From Prorocentrum cordatum (Eukaryota; Sar; Dinophyceae; Prorocentrales; Prorocentraceae): 64,000 nucleotides of DNA. The notes below the pieces were generated by a model. The model ran no database searches and was not told the origin of the DNA. It saw nothing but the letters and a program-made list of their open reading frames with translations. The translations under genes and the position numbers were made by a program. Below are positions 1-10,189 of the stretch, in pieces (position 1 is the stretch's first letter; every line of letters starts with the position of its first letter). Location of the stretch: the NCBI GenBank assembly GCA_963575745.1, contig CAUYUJ010012113.1:697059-761058 (forward strand). The letters run 5' to 3'.

Positions 1-1
1 C

Positions 2-514
2 CCCCCGCAGGGTACTAAACCAGACAGGCCCTCGTGCCCCATCCACGCTTCCTTCGTTGCTGAGCGAGAGGAAGCGGCTCCCCTGACCTCTCGGGGCGCG
101 GCCCTAGCGGCTCCAGCCCTGGGGTCGCGCCGGCCCCTCCAGTCACCCTTCAAGGGTGACGGACATCAGCGTACAGGGTCCCGCACTACGCTAGTCCACC
201 ATATGGACAGGCGTACCGAGGACCTCGCCTCTGTCTCGAGGCCCTCGGCTGCTGGCACTGAGCAGCCACCCCTCACCGACCGCGAAACCGAGCTGTCACA
301 GGCTATGGCTGCCCTCCAGCAGAGGTGCTTAGATCTCGCCGCGGACCTCGCCGCCGCCCAAGCTCGTCAAGGCCCTCTACTCCAGCGCCTCCACAGTGCT
401 GGGCGAGCCTTCGCCGAGCTGCTCACGGCCTCGCCCGATGGTGCCGTGCCGTCACTCAACATCCAAGCTATGTTGTCATCGTTCCGCGGCGCTCCACCCG
501 GTGCCCCGCGCTAA
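2..514 (+). CDS. Partial ORF entering from the left edge, unknown protein
   Basis: The frame is open from base 2 to the TAA ending at 514 (about 170 codons), so the start lies outside the window. An internal ATG at 203 gives a 103-residue C-terminal part. Residues after that ATG include a helix-prone stretch (TDRETELSQAMAALQQRC, then LDLAADLAAAQARQGPLLQR) that could form a short coiled coil, and the protein ends in a Pro/Gly/Arg tail. Codon third positions are mostly G or C, as in real dinoflagellate coding sequence. I recognise no catalytic motif and cannot name a family. It could be the last exon of a host gene or the tail of a retroelement ORF. Confidence 0.35.
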   Translation, partial: PPQGTKPDRPSCPIHASFVAEREEAAPLTSRGAALAAPALGSRRPLQSPFKGDGHQRTGSRTTLVHHMDRRTEDLASVSRPSAAGTEQPPLTDRETELSQAMAALQQRCLDLAADLAAAQARQGPLLQRLHSAGRAFAELLTASPDGAVPSLNIQAMLSSFRGAPPGAPR

Positions 515-826
515 TCTCCTCCTTTCTGCCTGCCCGTGTGTACGCGTGGCTCCGCGTCCACGGCGTCAGGGCGTGGGGGCGGGGGGTGCCCCGTCACTGC
601 GCGCCGCTTAGCGGCCAAGCGCCCAACAGGCGGTCCGCCAAGCCGCCTAGCCACGTGCCAGCACGTCGCCTTTCTTGTTGGGGCCTTTTTCCTCACGCGG
701 TCTGACAGGTGAGATCATCATCGTCTGTCCGCCGTCTGTAGCGTCTGTCGCACTGCGCCGGGGGAGGGGGTTTTTGTTGCCCGCCCTCGCATCTAAAGGC
801 TGCACCGCCGCAAATAGTGCATGCGA
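515..826. other. Unassigned sequence after the partial ORF
   Basis: GC-rich sequence with no supported gene. Short ORFs in several frames lack codon bias. It would be the 3' flank or UTR of the preceding ORF if that ORF is real. Confidence 0.4.
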
Positions 827-958
827 GTTGTCGCACCGCAGTGCGCCTCGCGGACGGACCCTGGTCCGCCTACTTGTCCGATCTCTCTCTCTCGGGTTGT
901 CGCACCGCAGTGCGCCTCGCGGACGGACCCTGGTCCGCCTACTTGTCCGTTCTCTCTC
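827..958. repeat. Two-copy direct repeat, 69-bp period
   Basis: A GC-rich unit starting GTTGTCGCACCGCAGTGCGC occurs at 827 and again at 896. Each copy runs into a CT-rich tail. The two copies differ by very few bases, so the duplication looks recent. Confidence 0.85.
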
Positions 959-1240
959 TCCTCTCTCTTCTCTCTCTCTCCTCTCATATCTCCTCTCATA
1001 TCTCCTCTAACTCTCTCCTCTACTCTCTCATCTCCTCTCTCCTCTCCTCCCTCCTCTCCTCACTCTCCTCTCTCCTCTCCTCTCCTCTCTCTCTCTCTCT
1101 CTCTCTCCTCTCTCTCGCTCTCTCCCCCCCCCCCGCGCCCCCTTTTTTTTTTTTTCTCTTATCTCTCTCTCTCTCTCTCTCCTCTCCTCTCTCTCCTCTC
1201 TCTTCTCTTTTTCTCTCTCTCTCTCTCTCCTCTCTCTCCC

Positions 1241-1275
<35 letters not shown>

Positions 1276-1540
1276 CCTCCCCTCCCTCCCTCCCTCCTCT
1301 ATCCCTTCCCCCCTCCCCCACCTCACTCCCTCCCTTCCATCCATCTCTCTCTCTCTCTCTCTGACATATATATATATAACACACCAATCTCTCTCCCTCT
1401 CTCTAGTCTCTCTCTCTTCTCTCCTCTCTTCTCTCTCTCTACTTTCCACGCCTCTTCTCTCTATATCAGCTTTCCCGCGTCATATTGCAAAGTCTCCCCC
1501 TCCTCCTCCCCCTTCTCCTCCTCCTCCTCCTCCTCCTCAT
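880..1540. repeat. Polypyrimidine (CT)n tract
   Basis: About 650 bp almost wholly C and T on the plus strand: CT, CTC and TCC variants, with short runs of C near 1126 and of T near 1143. All pyrimidine is on one strand, a composition able to form triplex DNA. The Ser/Leu/Pro ORFs across it, and the Arg/Glu ORFs on the other strand, are repeat artefacts. Confidence 0.95.
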
Positions 1541-1572
1541 ATGTATATATATATACCATTGCACGTCTATAC

Positions 1573-1611
<39 letters not shown>

Positions 1612-1870
1612 TATGTATATATGTATAGATCCATATGTGTATATATGTCTATATATATATATATATGTGTGTGTATAAGTATGTATATATACATATATAT
1701 ATGCATATATACATATATGTATGTGTCTATATATATGTGTATATATATACAAATACATATATATACACATATATATACGTATATATGTATACACATATAT
1801 AAATATATGTATGTATATTTATATGTATATATATATTCATATACGTATATATTATATACATATACACACA
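1541..1870. repeat. TA/TATG alternating tract
   Basis: About 330 bp of alternating pyrimidine-purine sequence (TATATG, TGTATA, ACATAT). It is strongly AT-rich in a GC-rich neighbourhood and directly abuts the CT tract. Translation gives Tyr/Ile/Met runs that I treat as spurious. Confidence 0.95.
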
Positions 1871-1886
1871 TTGACATAAGCTCATG

Positions 1887-3360
1887 TCATTCCACGCAGG
1901 GTTCGGAACAACCGCAGGTTTGCGAATGAGCGATCACTGCAATTGCTGAAAGGGTCTCGGCCGCAAAAGCTTTCACGTGGCCGTTCCTGTTAGATGTCTG
2001 AACTCTGTCTTGAAAGAATGTCGCTGGCAACTTCTGAAAGCGGGATGTGTTTGACGACAAAACTTGGCATGAGAAAGCATCCAACTGCCCGAGCGAGACA
2101 TTGTGATCCACCAGGGTTAATGCGAAGCAATTTACATGGTATTGTCCGATGCCGCCAGACGCGCACACCGTGTGCATCCAATCCCAATAACACGTCGAAA
2201 ACGGCGGCACGTGTGGCCGCAGAGAAATGTCGTTCAGCAAAGAATTTGGTTCGTGATTCATTCCATACCACTGCTCCAATCTAGCGAATTCCGATTTGCC
2301 AAGGACCCCCGCCTTCGCGGTTAGGTCATCGCGCATCTGCCAAATGGATGCGTCATCATGCATGTCAAAGCTTGCAGGCATAGCGCGACTGTAATGGACC
2401 AAATATGAGCTATTGCGCAACTTACTTTCGTTGACATTGACCATCCGCTGCCCCCGCTGGGGGCGGGGGGGGGGGCATTCGAATTGAATCTAACCCCCAT
2501 TCCCCTCTCCCCTATTCCCCTTCCCCCTGCCTCAAAACAGCCCTGCCCTCTTTTTAAAAGAAACGTAAGGGCGCGGGTATGGCCACGTGGCGGGCAAGGC
2601 GGCGTGGCGGAAACCGATTTACGTTTTTGCAACTGGAACAACAGCTGGTCCCCGCCGCCCCTTTGACATATTTCGCCTCCTTGTGTGCTTTTTCGTCCTG
2701 AATCATGCAGAGGAGTTTGGACGTCACAACATACAGGGCCCCGCGACCATCGCTCAACCTGAACCCAGTGGAAAAACACAGGCGGCTTGTAAAGAACATG
2801 TGAAACACTGCTTTCAAAACGCCGCTGTATTTACCTTTCACCTGCGACAACGTAGTGTATGGCAACACCCCCACTGGAAACCATCCGTGCTCACTAGAGC
2901 GGTACCACTCAGGGAGGTCAGTGAACACAAAATAGATACTTAAATATTTTCCAACGTGGTCTGGCCTGAGCTGATTGCCCCCAGTCGTTTCATCGCCCCA
3001 CACAGCAATCTTAGATTGTTTGGGCGCGCCGCCCACTGGGCCAATGTGCGCGTGGAGAAACCGAGCCCACAAAGGATGACTGGCGCACAAATGGGCGAGC
3101 AGTGCACTCGGCGAAGCCACAGACCATTGAAACGTGCTGCCGTCTTCCATTGGCAGGGGTATTCGAATCACTACAGGGCCGTTTCGGGAGTCTAATTCCT
3201 CGAGGTATTTGTTGACTGCACGCCTGACGTCTGAAAATTCACCAACGGGCAAATCATCGAGAAGACCATCCAGCGAACGAGATATTGCAGCGTAAGAAGA
3301 ACGCAATCCCGATGATTGAACAATCTGTGCTAGGCGGGGCTTCTTGGGAGGAGGTTCCAT
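1887..3360 (-). CDS. Transposase-like protein fragment, two exons
   Basis: On the minus strand, exon 1 runs 3360 to 2623 and exon 2 runs 2447 to 1887. I chose the ATG at 3360 because it opens [10 protein letters not shown], a nuclear-localisation-like start, although the frame stays open upstream to 3546. Exon 1 contains [19 protein letters not shown] and a cysteine cluster (SCCSSCKN). Exon 2 contains [20 protein letters not shown] at about 2189-2130. These motifs match my memory of a multi-copy dinoflagellate family resembling Plavaka/KDZ-type transposases; the exact superfamily is uncertain. The C-terminus stops just short of the TA tract at 1870, so the protein is probably truncated. There are no internal stops in the joined frame, which suggests a fairly young or recently active copy. 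Confidence 0.5.
2448..2622 (-). other. Predicted intron in the transposase-like gene
   Basis: Reading the minus strand, GTAAAT follows codon AAC at 2622, and a G-rich segment ends in GGGGGCAG at 2448. Joining the flanks keeps the frame from the cysteine cluster into MVNVNES. The length is 175 bp with GT-AG ends. The two ORFs lie in different frames without it, which supports splicing over a sequencing error. Confidence 0.55.
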
Positions 3361-3626
3361 GCACTTGCAAGCTCGCTGAGCGAAAAAGGCTGCGGATGAA
3401 GGCCACGGAGTGGGGCGGGAACCCTGCAAATCGAAATGCAACGATACGTGCAGGCAAGGACCCATGAGTGCAAGCACTGATTGAGGAAAACGCAATGCAA
3501 TATTAAATAACATAGGAGCCACCCAAACCTGATGAAAACAACGCACTACCCCAAGCCACCCATCGCAAAGTTATGGGCAAACTGTGACACTTCAGAACCC
3601 CTCAGGGGTGAATCGGTCAAACAACG

Positions 3627-3720
3627 TATGAAAAAGATATGGAAAGTTGTGAAAAGTTATGCAAGAGTTATGAAGAGTTATGGAAAAAGGTATGGAACGT
3701 TATAAAACAGTTATTCCTGT
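3627..3720. repeat. Degenerate short tandem repeat, AGTTATG-type
   Basis: Six to seven imperfect units of 11-16 bp built on GTTATG(A/G)AAA, in an AT-rich patch upstream of the transposase-like gene. It could be part of the element's terminal region, but no mirrored copy is visible at the other end. Confidence 0.6.
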
Positions 3721-4015
3721 TACACACTCTTATACATAAAAATATCGTGCAGATATAACAGGCGCAATGCACATGCAAGACAATGCTCTTATAACTCAAC
3801 CATAACTCACTTACAACCAGCGCAACTCCACCGCGAGCAAAGCTGGGTCATCGATCCTCCTCCCCGACCCACCCCGACCCCGGCCCCCGAGCCCTCTGCG
3901 CCAGGACGCCTGCCCTGCCGGCGCTGGCGGCCTCTGCACCGTCTTCGGCCTCCCCACGGCGCTGGAGCCCAACGTCACGTGGCGGGCGATCGGCGGGCCC
4001 TTGGGAGGCCCGCGG

Positions 4016-4140
4016 GCCGTCGTCGTCGTCGTCGGCGTTGTCGTCGTCGTCGGCGGCGGCGTCGGCGTCGGTGTCGACGTCGGCGTCGGAGTCGTCGTCG
4101 TCGTCGGCGGTGGCATCGTCGTCGTCGTCGTGCGTCGTTC
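4016..4140. repeat. (GTC)n microsatellite
   Basis: Degenerate GTC/GGC trinucleotide tract. It produces Val/Gly, Arg or Asp/Ala peptides depending on frame, none convincing as protein. Confidence 0.9.
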
Positions 4141-4194
4141 GCTGTTCTCGTTCGGTGTTCGGTGTCGTCGTTTTTGTCGTCGTCGCAATCGTAT

Positions 4195-4450
4195 AGTGGG
4201 AGGAGGGCTCTCGGGACCCGCTTGGGAAGGCTCTTGGGGCTCCTTTGGGGCGCTTCGAAGGTTTTTTGAGTCGTCTTGGGGTCCTCTTGGGCGTCTTGGA
4301 CCGATCGTGCTGCGATCTGGAGCCCTCTTGGACCGTTTTGGCTGGCCTTTGGGGGCCCTCGTGGTCCGTCTTAGGGCCCACGCCCTGGGCCCCAGGGGCC
4401 ATGCCGGGAGCCCCCATAGATTTGGCAATTCGGGGTCTGGGCCTTCGAAA
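4195..4450. repeat. LGxLLG-type dispersed repeat, degenerate copy
   Basis: Plus-strand text rich in CTTGGGG, CCTCTTGG and CGTCTTGG. Translation gives peptides such as LLGLLWGASKVF and LGVLLGVLDRS. The same ~21-24-bp motif makes the much longer array at 14,112-14,990 and short patches at 25.3 and 26.4 kb. Confidence 0.7.
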
Positions 4451-4600
4451 GAATCCTCAGGATTGAGGAGCTCGAGGGCTTAGGCCGAGGAGCTGAGGAC
4501 ACTCCAACTCTTGCCTCAAGGGCACGGTGGCGGATATGTATGTGGACTGCGCAGCGTCGAGTCTCTGGAGGTCGGGGTTTCCTCCCCTCCACCCTCCCAC

Positions 4601-4740
4601 ACCGAAGTCGCCTCGGCCTTCGCCGAGATCTTCCAGATGCAGCTGTGCGAGGGGCTCGAGGCTGCGTGGGGAACAGCGGAGGAGCGCTCGCGTCTATGCG
4701 CCTCTGAGGGGGCGGCGGCGGGCGACGGCGGCGGCTGGGA
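4601..4740 (+). other. Exon-like coding island
   Basis: One frame reads TEVASAFAEIFQMQLCEGLE, then AAWGTAEERSRLCASEG, with third positions almost all G or C and amphipathic-helix character. It sits between a repeat (left) and a GGA tract (right). No initiator ATG or clear splice site fixes its ends. It may be a short host exon or a gene scrap; no family is recognised. Confidence 0.3.
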
Positions 4741-4799
4741 CGGCGACGGCGGCTCGGACGGCGGCGCCGAGGGTCGATGGTGCTGGCATCGGGGGGCAG

Positions 4800-5830
4800 G
4801 AGCAGGAGCAGGAGGTGGCGGAGGCGGAGGAGGAGACGGAGTTGGAGGATGAGGGGGAGGAGGTGGAGGAGGAGGAGGGGGAGGAGGAGGAGAAGAGAGG
4901 AGGACCAGTGAAAACCCACGAGTCATCAACGATGTTGGAATCAATCCTCCCTCCAAGCTCCCTCCTCATAGGTTCCTGCAACGGTTCATTTCCATTGAGG
5001 GAACTGCCTCGTTGCAAGACAACTGTTTGAAAAACCTGACGCATGCCAAAACATTGTTCCCGGGATTCAAACCCCACGGATCAACCTGATTGTTGCGCCT
5101 TGACGATCATGAGTCGTGCCAGAACGCCATTTCTGGTACTTGAACACCGCGAATCAACGTAACTGTTGTGCCCGCATAATCTTGAATCCGTCCCAAACAC
5201 CACTTCTGGCACGTTCATCATGGGAACCAGTGAAACTCTTGCAACTGTTATAAGCGAATGTGCACGGCGCTACGGCGAGAGTCACAGTTTGAAAGGAACC
5301 TCCTTCAAACCGTGAAACTCTTGCAACGTTTTAAGACACATGTGCGCGGCGCGAAGGCGAGAACTGCATTTTGAACATGACTCGCTCTAAATCCGTGAAA
5401 CTCCTGCAGATGTTTAGAACGAATGTGCGCGGCGCTCAAGCGAGAGCCACATGTTGAAAACGAATCGCCCTCAACATGTGAAGTTGTTCCCAATGCTTAA
5501 GTTTCAGAGTCATACATGGTGGTGAAGTCTCAGGCGAACCACCCAGACCGCCCTAACAACTTGCCTCGGGGTACGACAGGGAGAAGTTTTGTAGAAGGAG
5601 AAGGAGATTGAGCAGGAGGATGCGGAGGAGGAGGAGGAGGAGGAGGAGGAGGAGGAGGAGGAGGAGGAGGAGGAGGAGGAGGAGGAGGAGGAGTGGAGGA
5701 GGAGGAGGAGGAGGAGGAGGAGTGGAGGAGGAGGAGGAGGAGGAGGAGGAGGAGGGAGGAGGAGGAGGAGGGCGGAGGAGAGGAGGAGGAGGAGGAGGAG
5801 GAGGAGGAGGAGGAGGAGGAGGGGGAATTG
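4800..5830. repeat. Composite dispersed repeat, copy 1
   Basis: Order: GGA tract (4800-4898), a 600-bp unique-looking body starting GGAGGACCAGTG at 4899, ~82-bp tandem units (5230-5485), a tail with GTTTCAGAG and AGTCTCAGGCGA, then a 200-bp GGA tract (5620-5825). The body recurs at 9443 and the tail at 13,803, in the same order. The long open frames over the GGA parts (poly-Gly/Glu/Arg, or Pro/Ser/Leu in reverse) are artefacts. Confidence 0.75.
5230..5485. repeat. ~82-bp tandem repeat, 3 units plus a partial
   Basis: Units begin with GTGAAACTCTTGCA or a close variant at 5230, 5312, 5395 and 5478, spaced 82-83 bp. Each carries a conserved middle around TGCGCGGCGC and AGGCGAGAGCCAC. The same unit is arrayed at 9773-10,035. 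Confidence 0.85.
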
Positions 5831-5839
5831 GAGAAGGAG

Positions 5840-6800
5840 GGGGGATGTCCTACTCAGTCCTGGTCGGGACGCTCTCTTGGAGAGGTCTTGGGGACAGCTT
5901 CGAGCAAGCATGGAGGTTGGATGAGGCGGAGGCGGAGGAGGCGGGCATCAGGCCGTGCAGGGCTTCGGGCCATCTTGTGACACAGGCTCTGGCCTCCCTC
6001 GTAGTTGTCCGCGGCGTGGGTGCAGAAGTTGCACGCGTAAGGGCTATTCGAATGGTCAGAGCAGCGCTGTTGCTCATCACACGAGCGGCGCAGCAGATGC
6101 GTTCGAGCGGCGTGAACTCCGTGGTGGACGGATCACGCGCGCCAATCGTTCGAAGAACGCAGCGTTGAGCAGGGAGGGCGGATACGTAATATCCAGGAAG
6201 AGAAGAGGAGGAGCTTCGGCAGGTGGAGGATTGGAGAAGCGCATCGTGTGGCCATCGAAGGAGAAGACGACGCAAGGTCAGACACTTTCGGAGTTCCGTG
6301 CGCATTTCCGGGGCCGACTGTGGGCCAGCCTGGCGGCGCCTCGGGCACCGTCCCTGGCGCGGCCCGCGCTCCAGCGGAGGAGGGGTAGGGATCCAGCGCC
6401 GATCACAGAAATTCGCGCGGGCTTCAGAAACCTTACGAGTATGTGTTCTGTGTTCCTTTAGACATGCAGGCCCATCGTGGCTGTCTTCGGCACGGCCCGC
6501 TTCGGTCCGATCGATCCGATTCGATATCGGGTTCGGCCGGTTCGACCCGATCCGCGTTCTATTGGGTGGCCATCCGATTTGGCCCGATGCCTGCATGGCG
6601 TTGTTGTGCACCTGATCGCAGCCGAGATTCGATGTCGACTCCGTGCCGACGCGGCCGAGTCCGATGCACAGTCCGATGCGGTCCGACTTCCCGGTGCGGT
6701 GCTGGCCGATGCTGCCTCGGGGGGCGGAGGGGCGGAGGCCCGGGGGCGTCCAAGAGGGGAGCGATGACCTGGGCAGGGCTATGGCATCTTCCAGATAGCA
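5840..6800. other. Unassigned GC-rich region
   Basis: No ORF with convincing codon bias or motif. The longest (minus, 5850-6611) is Ser/Arg/Thr-rich and unrecognised. Positions 6490-6590 hold a degenerate CCGATTCGATCC-like short repeat. Confidence 0.4.
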
Positions 6801-6814
6801 TGACCACCTCTTCT

Positions 6815-6845
<31 letters not shown>

Positions 6846-6960
6846 TCAATCACGTTCCCTGGCCCCCTCTAGGCCGCGCACATGCCTCGGGCCATGGTCT
6901 GGGGTCCCCCCTCCTGGACGCCCCCCCTTTTCGACGCCCTCCGGAGGCTCTGGCCTCGGG
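6740..6960. repeat. Dispersed C-rich repeat with (TTC)n centre
   Basis: A (TTC)n core (6808-6845) is followed by GGCCGCGCACATGCC and CTGGACGCCCCCC. On the other side lies GGGGGCGTCCAAGAGGGG, the rough reverse complement of that end. The same words occur at 16,495-16,605, so this is a dispersed, partly foldback repeat. Confidence 0.55.
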
Positions 6961-7178
6961 GGATGGGCAGACCCCCCCGTATCCAGAGAGCTCTCTCGGG
7001 GGCCGACAGAACCCCCAACAGTGACACGTCGATTAGTGAATTGTCCGTTCTCGGTTCTCGAGAGGGCGCCGTGGCCGTCGTTTTCCAGGCTTGCGCCCGC
7101 CAGGTTGGGGCCTCTGGTCGTTTTCTCTAAGCCACATTTTACTAAAGGGGGGTCTGTCCAACCCCGACTCTCCGCAAG

Positions 7179-7265
7179 GAGGAGGTCGTCGACCTGCTGT
7201 CGCTGCTGGACGTCCCCTTCAACGAGGCCCTCCCGCTGGCGGGGCGCCGCCGCTCGGGGTCGCAG
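7179..7265 (+). other. Exon-like island, 29 codons
   Basis: After a pyrimidine-rich run ending CCGCAAG, 87 bp read EEVVDLLSLLDVPFNEALPL and then AGRRRSGSQ, followed by GT after CAG. The length is an exact multiple of three and the third positions are nearly all G/C. The AG|G start fits dinoflagellate 3' splice sites. The frame stays open to 7661, but codon bias fades after the proposed donor. Function is not recognised. Confidence 0.35.
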
Positions 7266-7269
7266 GTCG

Positions 7270-8037
7270 CTGCTGCGCCTCGTCGCCCCGGCGGTGCAGC
7301 CCGTGCCGACAGTGAGGGAGTACCGTCGCAGCTTGTGCTCCGACCCCCCTTCTGCATCTCGTCACAATGTGTGGATCTCCGCTTCGACGATACTGCGGAA
7401 ATGGTCGTTTGGGCCTCCGACCGCGGGGACCCAAAAGGGGTGGTGGTGGTTTCTCGAGGTTCTCTCCAGCCGAGTCGATCCGAGCCTCCCCCAGACAAGC
7501 CTCCCTCGCTTCGTCCATCCCTCTTCTCCCCCTCCTCTACAGCATGGTTTAACCTACCCCCATTCCCACCGTGCCATTGCATGTCGGCCCTACCATCCCA
7601 CCACCCCGTCTGGGGATGGGCCCCTCCGGACACGACGGGAGCAGCCTATCTCTCGATCTAGGGGATGATCGGCCAGTGCGGCCAAGGCCACGCCAGCGTG
7701 GATACGGCGGGGGCTTTCGTTAAGGAATGTGCCCGGAAGTCTTCAGACCCTGGGGGATTCCTTATCTGAAGAGGGCGGCGGCAATTGCCTTTCCACGATT
7801 GATGTTCCGCTGGCTTGCAGGCCCTGGCGTCCTTATCCAGCGTTTTCTTATTCCACGCCCTCGCCGCAGGGGTCCGCAACACTGTGCCTACGCACCTGCT
7901 CCTGGCAGTCCGGCTCTCCCCGAGCGCGGGCGCTTGCTCTCGCCGCCATCCCCCCCGCTTCGCCACTCGTCGCCGCCGCCGTCGCGCCGCCGCCCTCCGT
8001 CGCTGCTCTTCATCGCCGTCGCCGACCTCAGGACTTT
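7270..8037. other. Unassigned region
   Basis: Several overlapping ORFs on both strands, none with recognisable motifs. The 277-residue minus ORF (7658-8491) crosses a dispersed repeat, so it is unlikely to be a gene. Confidence 0.4.
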
Positions 8038-8172
8038 CTTGGCATCGCTCGGACGTGTGCATCTTTCCGTCGGCGAGGACCATCGAGGAGCATCCTTGAT
8101 CATTTGGCGAAAAAGCCACGCGCGAGACCGAACAAAAAGCACAGGAAATGGACGTCCGAGCGATGGCCAGCT
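8038..8172. repeat. Dispersed repeat A, copy 1
   Basis: About 135 bp beginning TTGGCATCGCTCGGACGTGT and ending GGACGTCCGAGCGATGGC. A second copy lies at 8971 and a shortened third at 14,112. The ends contain GCTCGGACGT and ACGTCCGAGC, exact reverse complements, so the unit has terminal inverted repeats of at least 10 bp. Confidence 0.75.
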
Positions 8173-8603
8173 TCTGTCCCTGCGGCGCGGTCGGGAACTT
8201 TGGTTTGGCGCGTCGCGCCGCCGGTTCTGTCCAGCCATGCTTCGGCGCGGTACGCCATGCCCTTCCCAGCCCCCGAGCAGCAGCGTCCCGAGCCTTTCGC
8301 AGCATCCCGCCCCGCGGAGCGGAGCGAATCGCTGTCCGCTCGCAGAGCATAGCGTGTAGCTGGGGCCGCCGCCGCCGTGACACGCCAAACAAAAGTTCCT
8401 GACCGTATGTAGGTGTTCCGTATAAGAATTTCGCCAAGAGGATTTGCAAAACACAGGGGGGGTCCCACAGGGGGACAGGGAGCCCGAGCACGCCTGTGCT
8501 GGCAGCCGTCTCACCTCAGAATTCCTCGTCATTTATGTTGTAAGTTGTAATTGGGCTCTTGCCTCAATCCTGGCTACATGTTTGGTCCAGATTACCACAA
8601 CTT

Positions 8604-8686
8604 ACGGTGCACGTGGCCGTGCTCTCTCCCTTGTCACACGTCCACGAGTTTGTTTAAGAATCAAACTACGGTGCACGTGGCCGTGA
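8604..8686. repeat. Two-copy short direct repeat, 64-bp spacing
   Basis: ACGGTGCACGTGGCCGTG occurs at 8604 and 8668, both in a patch of lower GC. No gene is seen between 8173 and 8970. Confidence 0.75.
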
Positions 8687-8970
8687 TCTTACCCCTATCA
8701 CGCCTAGGAATCCATAAGAATACATAGGAGCGCACGTTTTCACTAGCCGACCTTCTACTCCTCGACCCGTCTCTTCACCTCTGGCTGTTCTACGGATGTT
8801 CTGCTGGAGTAAGTCCTAGACTCAGTGCTGGTGTACAGTTCGCAGTTTGTTGCGAGCGCGCCCGTCTGTGGGGCCTCTGTGGGACAGATGGCTGCGGAGG
8901 CAAGGGGGGCGCTGCTGCAATCCCGCCCGCCCCGCCCGCGCTGAGCTGTGTACGCAGCTACCTTGCCGAA

Positions 8971-9105
8971 TCTTGGCATCGCTCGGACGTGTGCATTTCG
9001 CCTTCGGCGCGGACCATCGAGGAGCATCCTTCATCTTTTGGCGGAAAAACACGCACGATAACCGAACAAAAAGCACCGGGAATGGACGTCCGAGCGATGG
9101 CGAGG
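8971..9105. repeat. Dispersed repeat A, copy 2
   Basis: Begins TTGGCATCGCTCGGACGTGT and ends GGACGTCCGAGCGATGGC, with ~90% identity to the copy at 8038 by eye. The GCTCGGACGT / ACGTCCGAGC ends are retained. Confidence 0.75.
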
Positions 9106-9319
9106 AATGCTATCCCCGCCCGTCGCCCTCCTCCGCCCGCCGTCGCCGCCGCGCCCGCGCGAACCCCACGCAAATTGTCTCCTGAGAGGCGGGCGCCAAC
9201 GAGGTCACCTCCCGGAACCTCGGGCGCGGGCCTCGGGCGGCCCAATGGGAGGCGGCGGAGAGGCGGGGAGGGGCGGGCAGGGAGGGGGAGTGTGGGGCCA
9301 ATGGGGGGGGGCCAGCTGC

Positions 9320-10030
9320 AGGAGCAGGAGGAGGAGGAGGAGGAGGAGGAGGAGGAGGAGGAGGAGGACGAGGAGAAGGAGGAGGAGGAAGAGGGAAGGA
9401 GCAGGAGCAGGAGGAGGAGGAGGAGGAGGAGGAGGAGGAGGTGGAGGACCAGTGCAAACGCAAGGCTCATCAGTGATGTTGGAATGCACCCTCCCTCCAA
9501 GCTCCTCTTTCACATACCCCTACAAGTGCTCATGTAGACTGAGTGCATTGCCCCGTTGGGGGACAGACGTGTGAACGTTTTGAAGCGCACAAATTCATCA
9601 TTTTCATGACCTCGACGCTACGAGCCAACCTGGCTGTTGCGTCTTGACGATCTTGAATCGTGCCACAACGCCATCCCTGGGACTCCACCACCGCGAATCA
9701 ACGTAACTGGTGCCCCTGAAAATTCAGAGCCGTTCCAGAACACCATTTCTGGTACGCCAACCGTGAGACGCAGTGAAGCTTTTGTGGATGTTTGAAACGA
9801 GTGCGCGCGGCGCTGCAGCGAGAATCGTATTTTCAAAAGGAACCGCCCTCACTTCGTGAAGCCCTGCACGTGCTAAAACGAACGCGCGCGGCGTCAAGGC
9901 GAGAGCCACTTTTTGAAAAGCATACGCCCTCAACCAGTGAAGCTCTTGTATGTTTTAAGATGAATGTGTGCGCGGCGCCAAGGCGAGAGCCACACTCTGG
10001 ACGCGACCCGCCCGCCTTCCGTGAAACTGT
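9320..10030. repeat. Composite dispersed repeat, copy 2 (left part)
   Basis: GGA tract (9320-9442), the same GGAGGACCAGTG-led body as at 4899 (here 9443), then ~82-bp units at 9773, 9856, 9937 and 10,021. The tail expected from copy 1 is missing here and appears at 13,803, on the far side of a retroelement. Confidence 0.75.
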
Positions 10031-10189
10031 AAGCGTCTGGGCTCGAACAACTCGGCGCCCAATGCACAGCCAAGCCGACACCCGCTCGCAGGCGCGCGCG
10101 CCAGACAGCCAGTCACGCCGGGGCGGACCAGGTCCCGTTCGCCCGCGTAGTACCGCAGGCGGAGGAGACAGAGATCCGACGCCAGGATT

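Noticed and set aside
5850-6611. 253-residue minus ORF
   Set aside because: Weak codon bias, Ser/Arg/Thr-rich, no motif; it extends into repeat text at its C-terminus.
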